NCBI RefSeq assembly: GCF_030542105.1
Contig: NZ_JAUOFB010000002.1
Span: 496,001 to 560,000, forward strand
Source of the DNA: Hymenobacter sp. BT730
GTDB lineage: Bacteria; Bacteroidota; Bacteroidia; Cytophagales; Hymenobacteraceae
DNA: 64,000 nucleotides
Direction of reading: 5' to 3'
Each line of letters begins with the position of its first letter. Within the stretch, counting starts at the first letter, position 1. The notes under the pieces were generated by a model. That model did not search any database and had not been told where the DNA came from. It saw only the letters and a program-made list of their open reading frames with translations. The position numbers were made by a program, and so were the translations under genes. Shown in pieces: positions 33,582 to 42,292 of the stretch.

Positions 33582-34130
33582 TTACTTTGCTTTACCAGTT
33601 ACATTAAACTTGAGGGAGCCATTCACAAACATTTGTTGCTGAATGGCCCGGCGGGTTGTGCCTTTCAGCTCCACCGTAAACTCCGTGGCTTGCAGATACT
33701 GCTTCAGGTCCACGCTGCTATCCACAGTGAGGTTGATGCTTTGCGTGTTGGTTTCTGCGTTGGTGAACGTGCCCAGCTTAGCCGACTGACCGTTGGCCTT
33801 GATATACACTTCACCACCGGAAATTAGCCCGAAGTTGTCATTGGCATTGGAGGTGCCCGTCAGGTTAAATACTGCCGATTCTAGCGTTACTTTCTCTACT
33901 GCTGCTTTGTTTTTGTCCAGTTCGGTCTGCAAGCCGGAAGTCTGGGAAACAGTGGTGGAGAAGTTGGTTTGAGTAGTAGGATTGAGGGTAAAATTCAGAT
34001 TCGCCACGTTATAATTGAAGTTCACCTTAACAGCATCCTTAATTTTGTCGCAGGAGGTTAGTGAGGCACTAACACATAGGAAAACAAGAGCAACGAGCAC
34101 GCGGGCTGAACGGGAAGTAAGAGTTTGCAT
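33582..34130 (-). CDS. Predicted lipoprotein of unknown function, 182 aa
   Basis: Not recognised. The signal peptide ends in a lipobox with Cys27 (SASLTSC) followed by DKIKD. The rest is rich in Asn, Thr and Val with alternating hydrophobic residues, which suggests a beta-sandwich. There are no other cysteines and no catalytic motif. It is probably attached to the periplasmic face of the outer membrane. The gene stands alone and is divergent from the LytTR regulator gene. It is well supported as coding by its lipoprotein signal and codon use. Confidence 0.75.
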   Translation of the reverse strand: MQTLTSRSARVLVALVFLCVSASLTSCDKIKDAVKVNFNYNVANLNFTLNPTTQTNFSTTVSQTSGLQTELDKNKAAVEKVTLESAVFNLTGTSNANDNFGLISGGEVYIKANGQSAKLGTFTNAETNTQSINLTVDSSVDLKQYLQATEFTVELKGTTRRAIQQQMFVNGSLKFNVTGKAK

Positions 34131-34318
34131 GAGTGAATGTTTGGAATTAGGGAAGAGGAATAAGAATTTGCCGACAGGGCTTTCCTTTAAATCGGAAAGC
34201 CAGTCTGAAACTATATGCCTGGCTCCAAGGCCACACAGGCAAGTCTACCAGACCGGGGAGAAAGTCGATGGGCTGGTTGGCCGGTCTACCAGATCTGCGG
34301 TTGCTACCTTACTCGCTT

Positions 34319-35110
34319 ATGATGCCTGCTACAGAGCCGCCCATTACATGCCTGGTGCTGGAAGATGACCTCCTGATGCGGGACCTGGTGGGCAGTTTTG
34401 TGGAGCAGGTACCCTCTTTGCAACTGGTGGGGCTGCATGAACAGCCCTTGGCGGCATTTGAGCAGCTGGCCCGGCAGCCCGCTGATTTGCTTATCTCTGA
34501 TATTGAAATGCCGGGCCTGAACGGGCTGGAGCTGGTGCGCGCGCTACGCCAGCCACCCCTGGTCATTTTTATGACCTCGCACCAGAAATATGCGGCCCAA
34601 AGCTATGAGGTAGATGCCGTAGACTATCTGCTCAAGCCACTTGCCTTCGACCGGTTTCTGCGGGCCATTGATAAAGCCCGCCAGATTCTGCAGTACCGGC
34701 GGAAAGCCCTGTCTATACCCGAGCAAGTCCCGGCACCCGATGAATCAGTACCCCCCGGCAGCACACCCGCGGAGGAATACTTTTTCATTCGAACAGAAAT
34801 GCAGTTTGTGAAGCTGCGTTATAATGAAGTCGTCTACATTGAGGCTATGCGCGACTTTACCAAGGTTTACCTGGAAGATGGCACCGTGCACATCACCCTG
34901 GTCAATTTAAAAAACATTGAAAGCCAGTTACCCGCGCTGCTTTTCGTGCGCACACACCGGTCCTTTCTGGTTAATGCCAGCAAAATTGAAGTCATTACCA
35001 ATCAGGATGTGAAGCTGCTGAAAGTGGCTGTTCCGCTGAGCCTGACCTTTCGAGACGCGGTTACAGAGCGGGTGGTGCAAAACCGTTTAATTACGCGCCG
35101 CTCCAGTTAG
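34319..35110 (+). CDS. LytTR-family response regulator, 263 aa
   Basis: Two-component DNA-binding regulator. Residues 5-120 are a receiver domain, with acidic pocket EDD, the phosphoryl-accepting Asp in LISDIEMPG, the switch Thr in FMTSH, and conserved Lys in LLKPLAFDRF. After a linker rich in Pro, about residues 155-260 form a LytTR domain (FIRTEMQFVKLRYNEVVYIE ... RTHRSFLVN), which binds direct-repeat operators. The start is one of two adjacent ATGs at 34319 and 34322. It faces the histidine kinase gene, with eight bases between the two stop codons, so the pair may form one system though not one operon. Confidence 0.92.
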   Translation: MMPATEPPITCLVLEDDLLMRDLVGSFVEQVPSLQLVGLHEQPLAAFEQLARQPADLLISDIEMPGLNGLELVRALRQPPLVIFMTSHQKYAAQSYEVDAVDYLLKPLAFDRFLRAIDKARQILQYRRKALSIPEQVPAPDESVPPGSTPAEEYFFIRTEMQFVKLRYNEVVYIEAMRDFTKVYLEDGTVHITLVNLKNIESQLPALLFVRTHRSFLVNASKIEVITNQDVKLLKVAVPLSLTFRDAVTERVVQNRLITRRSS

Positions 35111-35118
35111 GTCTTACC

Positions 35119-37305
35119 CTACGCTACAATACTGAGTGCCGCGGCCTGCGGGAAAGTGCAATAGAAAGTAGTGCCGGAGCCCGGCCCGGCACTTTCGGCC
35201 CATAATCGGCCGCCGTTGCGTGCCACAAAATCCCGACACAGCACCAGGCCCAGACCGGTGCCGGTTTCCTTAGCAGTTCCAGCCGTACTACGGGCCGGCT
35301 CGGCAGGACTCAGCAATGCCTGCAATGTTTCCGCTACTAAGCCTACGCCGGTATCTGAAACAGCCAGCTGCCAGAACCCATCTTCCTGGGTGCTGCTTAC
35401 TTGCACTTGGCCGCCAGTGGGGGTAAACTTAATAGCGTTACTAAGCAGATTGCGCAACACTAGCCGTACCATATCGGGGTCTGCCCACGCCCACTCCGTA
35501 GCATCCAGTGTGTGCAGCAGGGTAATGTTTTTTTGCTCAGCAGCAGTGCGCAATAGGCGGAAGTTTTCCTCCACTGCTTCCTGCAGGCGCATAGCTTCCG
35601 GGTTCACCCGCTCGGAGGCTTGCATCTGCACGGCTGCCCAGCTTAGTAGGTTGTCAATCAGCGCCAGGGTCTGGTCCAGCGTTTGGTTGAGGCGTTGGGC
35701 ATATTGGATAAGCTTCTCCTGCGGTAGCTGCCGGATATTGAGCAGGGACACAAAGGCGTGCAGCGAGTTGAGGGGCCCGCGCAAGTCATGGCCGATAATG
35801 GAAAAGAGCCGGTCCTTGGTAGCGTTCAGCTGGGCCAGGGCGGTGCGCTGCTCTTCAATCTCCCGGTTCTTGCGGGAGAGAAGCTTATTTATGCGCCAGA
35901 GCATGAGCCCGGCGCCTAATACCACCACAAAGCCCAAGGCCAATGCGCCCAACAGTAACCTCTGCTGGTGCAAGCGTTGCTGTTGCAACTGCTGGTTCTT
36001 GCGTAGCAATTGCACATGCTGGCGTTCCTGACTTAACTCGAAGTTCCCCTGCAAACGGCCGATGGCCTCCGATTTTTCGTGGCTGAATACCGAGTCGCGC
36101 AGGCTGGCGGCCTGTTCCGCAAAGTGTAGCGCTTGACGGAAGTTGCCGCGCTCCTTAGCCAGGCGAGCCAGTAGATCAGCGGCTACCAACTGGTCGGCGC
36201 GGATGCCGAACTGCTGGGCCAGTTGCAGGCTCTCGCCGGCCAATAGTTCCGCCTGGGTATTGTTGTGCAGGGCTGCATAAGTTTGAGCCGCCCGGTTTAG
36301 CCCAGTTACCAGCATGTTCTGCTCTCCCAATTCACGAAGCCCAGCTAATGCCTTCTGATGATAAGCCAGGGCCTCCTGATGACGTCCCAACTGATAACTG
36401 ATTTGCCCTAGAGCACTGACCGATACTGCCTCGAAAGGGCTTTTCTGTTCCTGAAATATCTGCCGGGCCTGCTGGTAGGCCTGCTGCGCCGCCTGTAGAT
36501 TTTTCTGGCCGGAGTAAGCGTCGCCCAGGTTATTATAGCAATGGGCCACGAAAGCCAGGTTGCCGGCCTGGCGGAAGAGCTCAGCCGATTTACGGGTGTA
36601 CTCAATGGCCCGGGGGTAATCCTTTTCAAACAAGTAGATATTGCCGATACTGGCCGCCGTATAGGGCTTCAAATCATCTAAATGGTGTTGCTCTTCCAGG
36701 CCGCTGGCCTGCAGATAATATACCAGCGCCTGCGGGTATTTCCCTTGGCGCATAAAGGCATCAGCCAGGTCACCGGCAAAGTCTATCTGCCAGCGGGGTA
36801 GCGCAAGGTGCCGGCTGAGTTGCAGACCCTGGCGGCCATACTGCCGCACCTGGTCAAAATTGCCCAGCATATTGCCCGTAAGAGTAAGACTACGGTAGGC
36901 GCGCAGCAGGAGCGGGTTCTGGTTGGTTTTCTGGGCTTCAGTTAGCTGTAGGCGGGCGAAGCGGCTGGCTTCCTGCAACTCGCCTTTCCGCATCAGAAAC
37001 TCACAGGCTGTACGATAAGCCAGCGACAAACCAGCCGGGTAGCGGCTTTGCTGCGCCAAACGGGTAGCCCGCTGCGACAGTGCCCAGGCTGTGTCTGGCT
37101 GTCCGGTATTGAGCAGTTCCCAGCTTAAGTCATTCAGCGTATTGATACGACTAGTATCAGCTAGTTGCGGCAGTTGCAGGCGTTTAGTGAGCTGCTGCGC
37201 CCGCGCTGAAGGCTGAGCAAATGCTACCGCCGACGAGAGAATAGAACTAAGGTGCAGGCAGACAATAAGGCAGCTTACCCGGAAGCTGGTTGCAGAGAGT
37301 ATCAT
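35119..37305 (-). CDS. TPR-containing sensor histidine kinase, 728 aa
   Basis: Membrane sensor kinase. The ATG at 37305 gives a signal peptide (VCLHLSSILSSAVAFAQ); an earlier ATG at 37404 would not. About residues 35-395 form a periplasmic set of TPR repeats. A coiled coil, a transmembrane helix (LLLGALALGFVVVLGAGLMLW) and another coiled coil follow. The kinase core has the H-box His in SIIGHDLRGPLNSL, the N-box NLLSNAIKFTP, G1 VSDTGVGL and G2 GTGLGLVLCRDF. It is a HisKA-type kinase, not the LytS-type His-kinase usually paired with LytTR regulators. It converges on the LytTR regulator gene with an eight-base gap. Confidence 0.92.
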   Translation of the reverse strand: MILSATSFRVSCLIVCLHLSSILSSAVAFAQPSARAQQLTKRLQLPQLADTSRINTLNDLSWELLNTGQPDTAWALSQRATRLAQQSRYPAGLSLAYRTACEFLMRKGELQEASRFARLQLTEAQKTNQNPLLLRAYRSLTLTGNMLGNFDQVRQYGRQGLQLSRHLALPRWQIDFAGDLADAFMRQGKYPQALVYYLQASGLEEQHHLDDLKPYTAASIGNIYLFEKDYPRAIEYTRKSAELFRQAGNLAFVAHCYNNLGDAYSGQKNLQAAQQAYQQARQIFQEQKSPFEAVSVSALGQISYQLGRHQEALAYHQKALAGLRELGEQNMLVTGLNRAAQTYAALHNNTQAELLAGESLQLAQQFGIRADQLVAADLLARLAKERGNFRQALHFAEQAASLRDSVFSHEKSEAIGRLQGNFELSQERQHVQLLRKNQQLQQQRLHQQRLLLGALALGFVVVLGAGLMLWRINKLLSRKNREIEEQRTALAQLNATKDRLFSIIGHDLRGPLNSLHAFVSLLNIRQLPQEKLIQYAQRLNQTLDQTLALIDNLLSWAAVQMQASERVNPEAMRLQEAVEENFRLLRTAAEQKNITLLHTLDATEWAWADPDMVRLVLRNLLSNAIKFTPTGGQVQVSSTQEDGFWQLAVSDTGVGLVAETLQALLSPAEPARSTAGTAKETGTGLGLVLCRDFVARNGGRLWAESAGPGSGTTFYCTFPQAAALSIVA

Positions 37306-37348
37306 GTAGCAATAGGCAGAAATCAAAAATCGGTATAGAAAAAGGGTG

Positions 37349-37822
37349 CTAATACTGCCAGCCCAGGCGGCGGTATACAAAGTGCAGCAGCCACAGCGGA
37401 CCAATCAGCAGAAACTGTAGGTCTTTCAGAAAGCTGGGCTTTTTACCTTCCACTTTATGGCCCCAGAACTGCCCTATCCAAGCCACCACGAAAATGATGA
37501 GGCAGATGGCCCACAGCGGCAGCACGGCGTTAGCCTCTAGCTGCTTCAACCCTAATGCCATAGCGGCGCTAATCAGCACCATACCAATGGCTAGTGGCAC
37601 CGAGAGCCGGAAGTAATACACCACGGCCAGTACCATGACCACCGTAGCCAGGTTCAGCCACGGACTAAGTGCGCGCACCCCCGCCGGCATAGGCACCGAC
37701 CACAGCAGGCCCAAAAGAGAAAACATGATCAGCGGCACGCATATCCAGTGCACCAGCTTGTTGGTAGGATTTTGGTGGCTGTCACCGTATTCGGTCAATA
37801 AAGCATTTAGCGTAGTGGACAT
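37349..37822 (-). CDS. Mpo1-like/DUF962 membrane protein, 157 aa
   Basis: Small membrane protein of the DUF962 family, whose yeast member Mpo1 is a dioxygenase acting on 2-hydroxy fatty acids. The start at 37822 gives MSTTLNALLTEYGDSHQNPTNKLVHWICVP, where the conserved His of YGDSHQN and of NKLVHW are the candidate metal ligands. Four hydrophobic segments follow, with a further family motif WIGQFWGHKVEGKKPSF near residues 108-125 that carries another conserved His. The C-terminus is short and positively charged. Enzyme activity is inferred from the family only. It lies between the kinase gene and a terminator, and is probably transcribed alone. Confidence 0.85.
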   Translation of the reverse strand: MSTTLNALLTEYGDSHQNPTNKLVHWICVPLIMFSLLGLLWSVPMPAGVRALSPWLNLATVVMVLAVVYYFRLSVPLAIGMVLISAAMALGLKQLEANAVLPLWAICLIIFVVAWIGQFWGHKVEGKKPSFLKDLQFLLIGPLWLLHFVYRRLGWQY

Positions 37823-37883
37823 GGTGAGGTAGGAATAGAGTGGGGCGATTAAAAATAGGCGATTCACAATTCTTATAAAAGCA

Positions 37884-37914
37884 ACACGCCTTCCCGGAAT
37901 CCGGAAAGGCGTGT
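37884..37914 (-). terminator. Terminator of the dienelactone hydrolase gene
   Basis: ACACGCCTTCCCGG and CCGGAAAGGCGTGT form a 14-bp stem with one mismatch; on the minus strand TGCTTTTAT follows. Confidence 0.75.
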
Positions 37915-37947
37915 GTAAGGGGAATTCGAAAAGCTGCCGTAGAGCAG

Positions 37948-38835
37948 TTAGCCTTTCAGCTTGAAGTTTTTGCGCAGGTAAGCTACCGTCAGCGCATGGG
38001 CATCTTCGGCGTACTCCTTGCTGTATTTGGGGTTAGAGGGGTTGGCGAAGGCGTGGTCAGCGTTATAGTTTTTAATGGTCACCTTCTTTTTGGCCGTTTC
38101 CATGTTGCGCACAAACTCGCCAACTACCGTGGGGGAAATCCACTGATCCTGGGCAGCAAAAATGCCCAGAACATCGGTGTTCAGCGTTTTGAGGCGGTCT
38201 ACGCTTTTCTCTGGCATGCCGTAGTATACCACGCAGCCTACCGCTTTTGGTCCGGCCAGCAGAGCTGTTTGCAATGACCAGCCACCACCAAAGCACCAGC
38301 CTACGCTGGCAATCTGGGCTTTCGGGCCGGCATAGAGAATAGCTCCTTTAATGATGGCCTCGGCGCGGGGCGTTTGCACGGCCTGCATCAGCTTGCCGGC
38401 TTCATCTGCCGTTTCTGCTACTTTGCCATCATAGAGGTCGAGAGCAACAACGTTGACACCTTTCAGCTCGGTGGCAAAGCGGGCGGCTTCTTTCTTGATG
38501 TAGTCGTTCAGACCCCACCACTCGTGAATCACGAATAGATACTTGTCGGATCGTACGTTGCTTTTGATTTCGAAGCCGCGAGCGGTCTGGCCGTCGGTAG
38601 TTTTGAATTCAATCATCTCACCGGGGCCCTGGTACTCGTAGGGCAGGGGCGCATCGTGGCCGCCGGAGAATTCCTCGTTGGAGGCCAGCATGGCAAAGGC
38701 TTCGGTGGCTTGCTGGTTGGCTGCTGGCTTGGCGCAGCAACTCATAGCTGGTTTTGCGGCCGAAGTCGTGGTTTGCGCCGAGGCTAGGGTGGCTGTGCCC
38801 AGCAGCGCCAGGCAAAGCGTCCAGATTTTTTTCAT
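37948..38835 (-). CDS. Exported dienelactone hydrolase family protein, 295 aa
   Basis: Alpha/beta hydrolase of the dienelactone hydrolase family. ATG at 38835 gives a signal peptide (IWTLCLALLGTATLASAQ), so it should act outside the cytoplasm. After a short Ala/Cys-rich mature segment, the catalytic domain contains the Cys nucleophile in GWCFGGGWS, the Asp in AAQDQWI and the His in YNADHAFANP. A Glu/Arg region HEWWGLNDYIK carries the family's N-terminal active-site pattern. The true substrate is unknown, since most exported members are uncharacterised. The mature N-terminus contains two close Cys residues (MSCCAKPA), possibly a metal or disulfide feature. Confidence 0.9.
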   Translation of the reverse strand: MKKIWTLCLALLGTATLASAQTTTSAAKPAMSCCAKPAANQQATEAFAMLASNEEFSGGHDAPLPYEYQGPGEMIEFKTTDGQTARGFEIKSNVRSDKYLFVIHEWWGLNDYIKKEAARFATELKGVNVVALDLYDGKVAETADEAGKLMQAVQTPRAEAIIKGAILYAGPKAQIASVGWCFGGGWSLQTALLAGPKAVGCVVYYGMPEKSVDRLKTLNTDVLGIFAAQDQWISPTVVGEFVRNMETAKKKVTIKNYNADHAFANPSNPKYSKEYAEDAHALTVAYLRKNFKLKG

Positions 38836-38916
38836 GGAAATAGGAGAGTGGATAGTGAGTGAGAAGGAAAGCAAAGTAAAAAGTTAGGAAGAGCTTCCGG
38901 ATAATAAGCAGGCTGC

Positions 38917-40224
38917 TTAGCGGGTGCGAACCTGCGCCTTTAGCTCAGTTAGGAAAGCATACAGGCCCACGTAGGTGCGGTTCAAATAAATGAAATGCTC
39001 GGATCCCCGCGGTTCCCGTTGCTGGCGCAGCTCGGGCTGCTGCATCAGGTCGTCACCTAAAGCATACAGGGCCTGCATATAGGTAGGGTCGCCGAAATCA
39101 AACGTGTCCTGCCGGAAAGGGCGGCCTACCAGCTCCAACGAGGCCTGCATGGTGCTGACGTAAAATTCTCGTTTGGCAGCGGCATCTTCCGGGCGCACCA
39201 CGCCGGCTTCCTGTAGTAGCGCTGTGAGCAAGGCCTGATCAGTCAGGGTCTCCGGGGCTAGCAGAGCGGTGAATAGCCGGTGCACCTCCGCGGGAATTTC
39301 CTTTACGCAGCCAAAGTCCAGCACGCCCAGGGTGCCGCCTTCATCGGTTCGGAGCAGGAAGTTGCCCGGGTGCGGGTCGGCATGTACCTGGCGCAGCTCG
39401 TTTAGCTGATACATGTAGAAATCCCAGAGCACCTGGCCCAGCTGGTTGCGAACTTCCTGTGAGGGAGCCGTAGCCAGAAATTCTTTCAGGTGCTGGCCCG
39501 GCAGCCAGTCCATGGTCAGGATGCGGGCCGAAGACTGCTCCGGGTAATATTGGGCAAACTGCAGGTGCGGCAGGTGGGCGCAGGCGGCCGCAATTTCCTG
39601 GCCCCGCCGCAGTTCCAGTGCATAATCGGTTTCTTCCAGCAGGCGCGTTTCCACTTCCTGCAGGTAGGGCCGCACGGTGGCTTCATCCAGTCCCAGAATA
39701 CGCAGGGCAATGGGCTTCACCAGCCGGATATCTGAGCGGATGCTGTCGGCCACGCCGGGGTACTGCACTTTCACGGCAAGGGCCCGGCTTTCTTTGCGGG
39801 CAAAGTGCACTTGCCCGATGCTAGCTGCCTGCCGGGCGTTTATGTCAAACTCCTCAAACACATCAAAGGGTGACTTACCAAAAGCATCCCGAAACGCCTT
39901 TACTACCAGCGGGCCAGACAGGGGCGGGGTTTGGTACTGGGCCTGGGCAAACTGGTTGGCGTAGGCTGTGGGCAGAATGTTCTTCTCCATGGCCAGCATC
40001 TGAGCCACTTTCAGCACCGAGCCTTTCATCTCGCTCAGCGTGCCGTAGAGCTCCGCCGCATTTGCTTCGTGCAAATCCTGGGTGGTGCTTTCGGCGCCTA
40101 CTGCCCGCTTGGCGTAGTGCTTCACGTAGTTGGCTCCCACGTTAAAGCCGGTTTTAGCAAAGCGCGCCGCCCGCGCCACTTTGGTAGTAGGCAGGGAGTC
40201 GAGGGATTTGGAGGTTTCTTCCAT
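38917..40224 (-). CDS. UbiB/ABC1/AarF family kinase-like protein, 435 aa
   Basis: Atypical protein kinase-like ATPase of the UbiB family, linked in other bacteria to quinone synthesis or lipid homeostasis. Family motifs: the KxGQ-like N-terminal segment SEMKGSVLKVAQMLAME, the Ala-rich loop in ASIGQVHFA, the ATP-binding Lys in AVKVQYPG, QELRQVHADPHPGNFLL as catalytic loop, and LDFGCVKEI as metal site. The N-terminal 50 residues are basic. Its ATG lies 32 bases after the stop of the TetR-like gene, so the two probably form an operon. Family assignment is firm, but the biochemical role is not established from sequence. Confidence 0.93.
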   Translation of the reverse strand: MEETSKSLDSLPTTKVARAARFAKTGFNVGANYVKHYAKRAVGAESTTQDLHEANAAELYGTLSEMKGSVLKVAQMLAMEKNILPTAYANQFAQAQYQTPPLSGPLVVKAFRDAFGKSPFDVFEEFDINARQAASIGQVHFARKESRALAVKVQYPGVADSIRSDIRLVKPIALRILGLDEATVRPYLQEVETRLLEETDYALELRRGQEIAAACAHLPHLQFAQYYPEQSSARILTMDWLPGQHLKEFLATAPSQEVRNQLGQVLWDFYMYQLNELRQVHADPHPGNFLLRTDEGGTLGVLDFGCVKEIPAEVHRLFTALLAPETLTDQALLTALLQEAGVVRPEDAAAKREFYVSTMQASLELVGRPFRQDTFDFGDPTYMQALYALGDDLMQQPELRQQREPRGSEHFIYLNRTYVGLYAFLTELKAQVRTR

Positions 40225-40256
40225 GAATTTGGAAAGGGGAAAAGCAGGTTGGATGT

Positions 40257-40886
40257 CTACCGCCGCACTAGAAAGCGCACCAAATCCAGGGCGGAATCCA
40301 AGGTGTTGCGGCCTACCAGGTCGAAGCTCAGAGTCACGGCTTTTTCTACGGCGGCATCGGTGCGCTCAAAGTCCACGGTATCGTCTTTGGCGAAGAAGCC
40401 CAGCACAAACAGCATCTGCTGCCAAAAGGCGCGCGGGTACTGATCCTGAATGATGGGGCGAGAGGCTACTTCCTCTGTGCGGCGGCCTTCGCGCAGGAGT
40501 TCGGCCACAAAAACCTCAAATTCCTGCCGGAAATCATCAAGCACGCGGGGCGTAAGGCCGGGCATACGGTGCAGAGAGCGGCGCAGCGCCTGCAAGGCGT
40601 AGCTACGGTTGCGCTTTAGAATTTCGAGCAGGGTGTAGTAGAAGCTGAGCAGCTTTTCGCGGCTGCTATACTGCGCCCATACCGGCTCTTTCTCGGCCGT
40701 AGCGCGGGCCTGACGGCCAAAATCGGCCCACAGCTCCCGGTCAATGGCATCGAAGTTGGCATAGAAACGGTAGAATTCCTGCTCGGGCAGACCCAGCTTT
40801 TGCGTGAGCTTGTAGACCGAGGCGGGCGGGCTGCCTTTGCGCAGCACATAATCGAGGTAGGCTTGTTTGATGCGCTCCTTTTCCAT
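40257..40886 (-). CDS. TetR-like transcriptional regulator, 209 aa
   Basis: Helical protein with an N-terminal helix-turn-helix resembling TetR (ERIKQAYLDYVLRKG ... VYKLTQKLGLPEQEFYRFYANFDAID); the last part matches the usual FYxxFxSxDxL pattern. Residues 60-200 form a ligand domain of TetR_C type, not closely matched to a known ligand. It is directly upstream of the UbiB-like gene on the same strand. That suggests it controls the pair or works in the same lipid or quinone process. The HTH is divergent from standard TetR members, so DNA binding is likely rather than certain. Confidence 0.75.
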   Translation of the reverse strand: MEKERIKQAYLDYVLRKGSPPASVYKLTQKLGLPEQEFYRFYANFDAIDRELWADFGRQARATAEKEPVWAQYSSREKLLSFYYTLLEILKRNRSYALQALRRSLHRMPGLTPRVLDDFRQEFEVFVAELLREGRRTEEVASRPIIQDQYPRAFWQQMLFVLGFFAKDDTVDFERTDAAVEKAVTLSFDLVGRNTLDSALDLVRFLVRR

Positions 40887-40933
40887 AGTACGTCTATAAC
40901 CGTGCGGAACCTGCTTGGTTCCGGCGCCGAAGT

Positions 40934-42256
40934 TTACTCCATTGCTTTATAAGCAGTGCGCAGGGTGGTAATGGCCCGTTCGCGGGCAAATTTGTGGTCT
41001 ACAATGGGCTTGGGGTATTCGCAGGTGCCGAACTCGGGTATCCATTGCCACACGTAGGCAAAGGTGGGGTCGTACTGTTCCTGCTGGCTTTGCGGGCTGT
41101 ACACCCGGAACCAGGGCGCGGCCACGGCGCCGGTGCCGGCCATCCATTGCCAGTTGCCCACGTTCTGGGCCAGGTCATAATCCAGCAGTTTATCGGCGAA
41201 GTACCGCTCGCCCCAGCGCCAATCAATAAGCAGATGCTTCACCAGAAAGCCCGCGGCGGCAATACGGGCCCGGTTGGGCATATAGCCCGTTTGGTTTAAC
41301 TCCCGCATGCCCGCATCAACCAGCGGGTAGCCCGTGCGGCCTTCGCACCAGGCAGCAAACTCCGCTTCGTTGTTGCGGTAGGGCACGCGGCGCAGGCGCG
41401 GGTCGTAGCTTTCGGTAGCGGTGAAAGGAAAGTGCCAGAGCAGCATCATGAAATAGTCGCGCCAGATCAGCTCGCCCAGCAGTTTAGGATTCAGCTCCCG
41501 CGCCTGCTGCATCAGCTCCCGCACGCTCAGGGTGCCAAACCGCAGGTGCACCGAGCGGCGTGTGCTGCTATTTACCAGGCCGGGCTTGTCGCGGGTGTTA
41601 TGGTAGTTGCGGACTAGCGTCTCATCGGGCAACTCGGCGGAGGGCACAAACTGCTCAAAGGGAATAAAGCCCATTTCCGGCAGCGTGGGGCGGGCTGGCG
41701 CAGCGGGCAAGGCTTGCAGATTGTCGGTCCGGAAGAGTTCGGCCGTGGGGTAAGCGGCTAAGTGCTCGTCGCGCAGCGAAGCTTGCCAGGCTTTGCTGTA
41801 GGCCCCAAACACTTTGGAGGGTGTGCCGGACTTACTGAGAATCTCATTCTTGGCGAAGATGACCTGGTCTTTGAGCGAGCGAAACTCCACCCCGCGCGCC
41901 TTCAGCAGTTCCGCCACGGCCGTGTCCCGGGCAGTGGCGTAGGGCTCATAATCTTCATTAGTGTACACGGCGGCTACCTCCAGCTGCTGCAGTACTTGCT
42001 CGAACACCTCTACTGGCTGGCCGTGGTAGGCCAGGAAAGTGCCGCCGGCTTGTTCCGTTTGCTGGGCCAGGCGCTCCACTTCCTGGTAGATAAACGTGAC
42101 ACGCGCATCCCGGCGGCTGGGCAGCGCTTCCAGAATATCCCGGTCATAGATAAACATCGGCACCACCGGGTAGCCGCTTTGCAGCGCTGCCGTGAGGCCC
42201 GCGTTATCATGCTGGCGCAGGTCGCGCCGGTGCCAGAACAATACGATTTTAGCCAT
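40934..42256 (-). CDS. phr: Deoxyribodipyrimidine photolyase/cryptochrome family, 440 aa
   Basis: Light-driven DNA repair flavoprotein. The N-terminal Rossmann domain begins IVLFWHRRDLRQHDNAGL. The C-terminal FAD-binding domain contains LGELIWRDYFMMLLW, MPNRARIAAAGFL, DLAQNVGNWQWMAGTG and the electron-transfer Trp residues in that helix region. Length and motifs fit class I CPD photolyase or the closely related cryptochromes; the two cannot be separated by eye. Photolyases of this order are often controlled by light-responsive regulators, and a B12-type photoreceptor-like gene lies about 10 kb away, though no link is shown. Confidence 0.92.
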   Translation of the reverse strand: MAKIVLFWHRRDLRQHDNAGLTAALQSGYPVVPMFIYDRDILEALPSRRDARVTFIYQEVERLAQQTEQAGGTFLAYHGQPVEVFEQVLQQLEVAAVYTNEDYEPYATARDTAVAELLKARGVEFRSLKDQVIFAKNEILSKSGTPSKVFGAYSKAWQASLRDEHLAAYPTAELFRTDNLQALPAAPARPTLPEMGFIPFEQFVPSAELPDETLVRNYHNTRDKPGLVNSSTRRSVHLRFGTLSVRELMQQARELNPKLLGELIWRDYFMMLLWHFPFTATESYDPRLRRVPYRNNEAEFAAWCEGRTGYPLVDAGMRELNQTGYMPNRARIAAAGFLVKHLLIDWRWGERYFADKLLDYDLAQNVGNWQWMAGTGAVAAPWFRVYSPQSQQEQYDPTFAYVWQWIPEFGTCEYPKPIVDHKFARERAITTLRTAYKAME

Positions 42257-42292
42257 GTGCTGCTAGCGTAGATGTCTGCGGAAAGTACAGCA

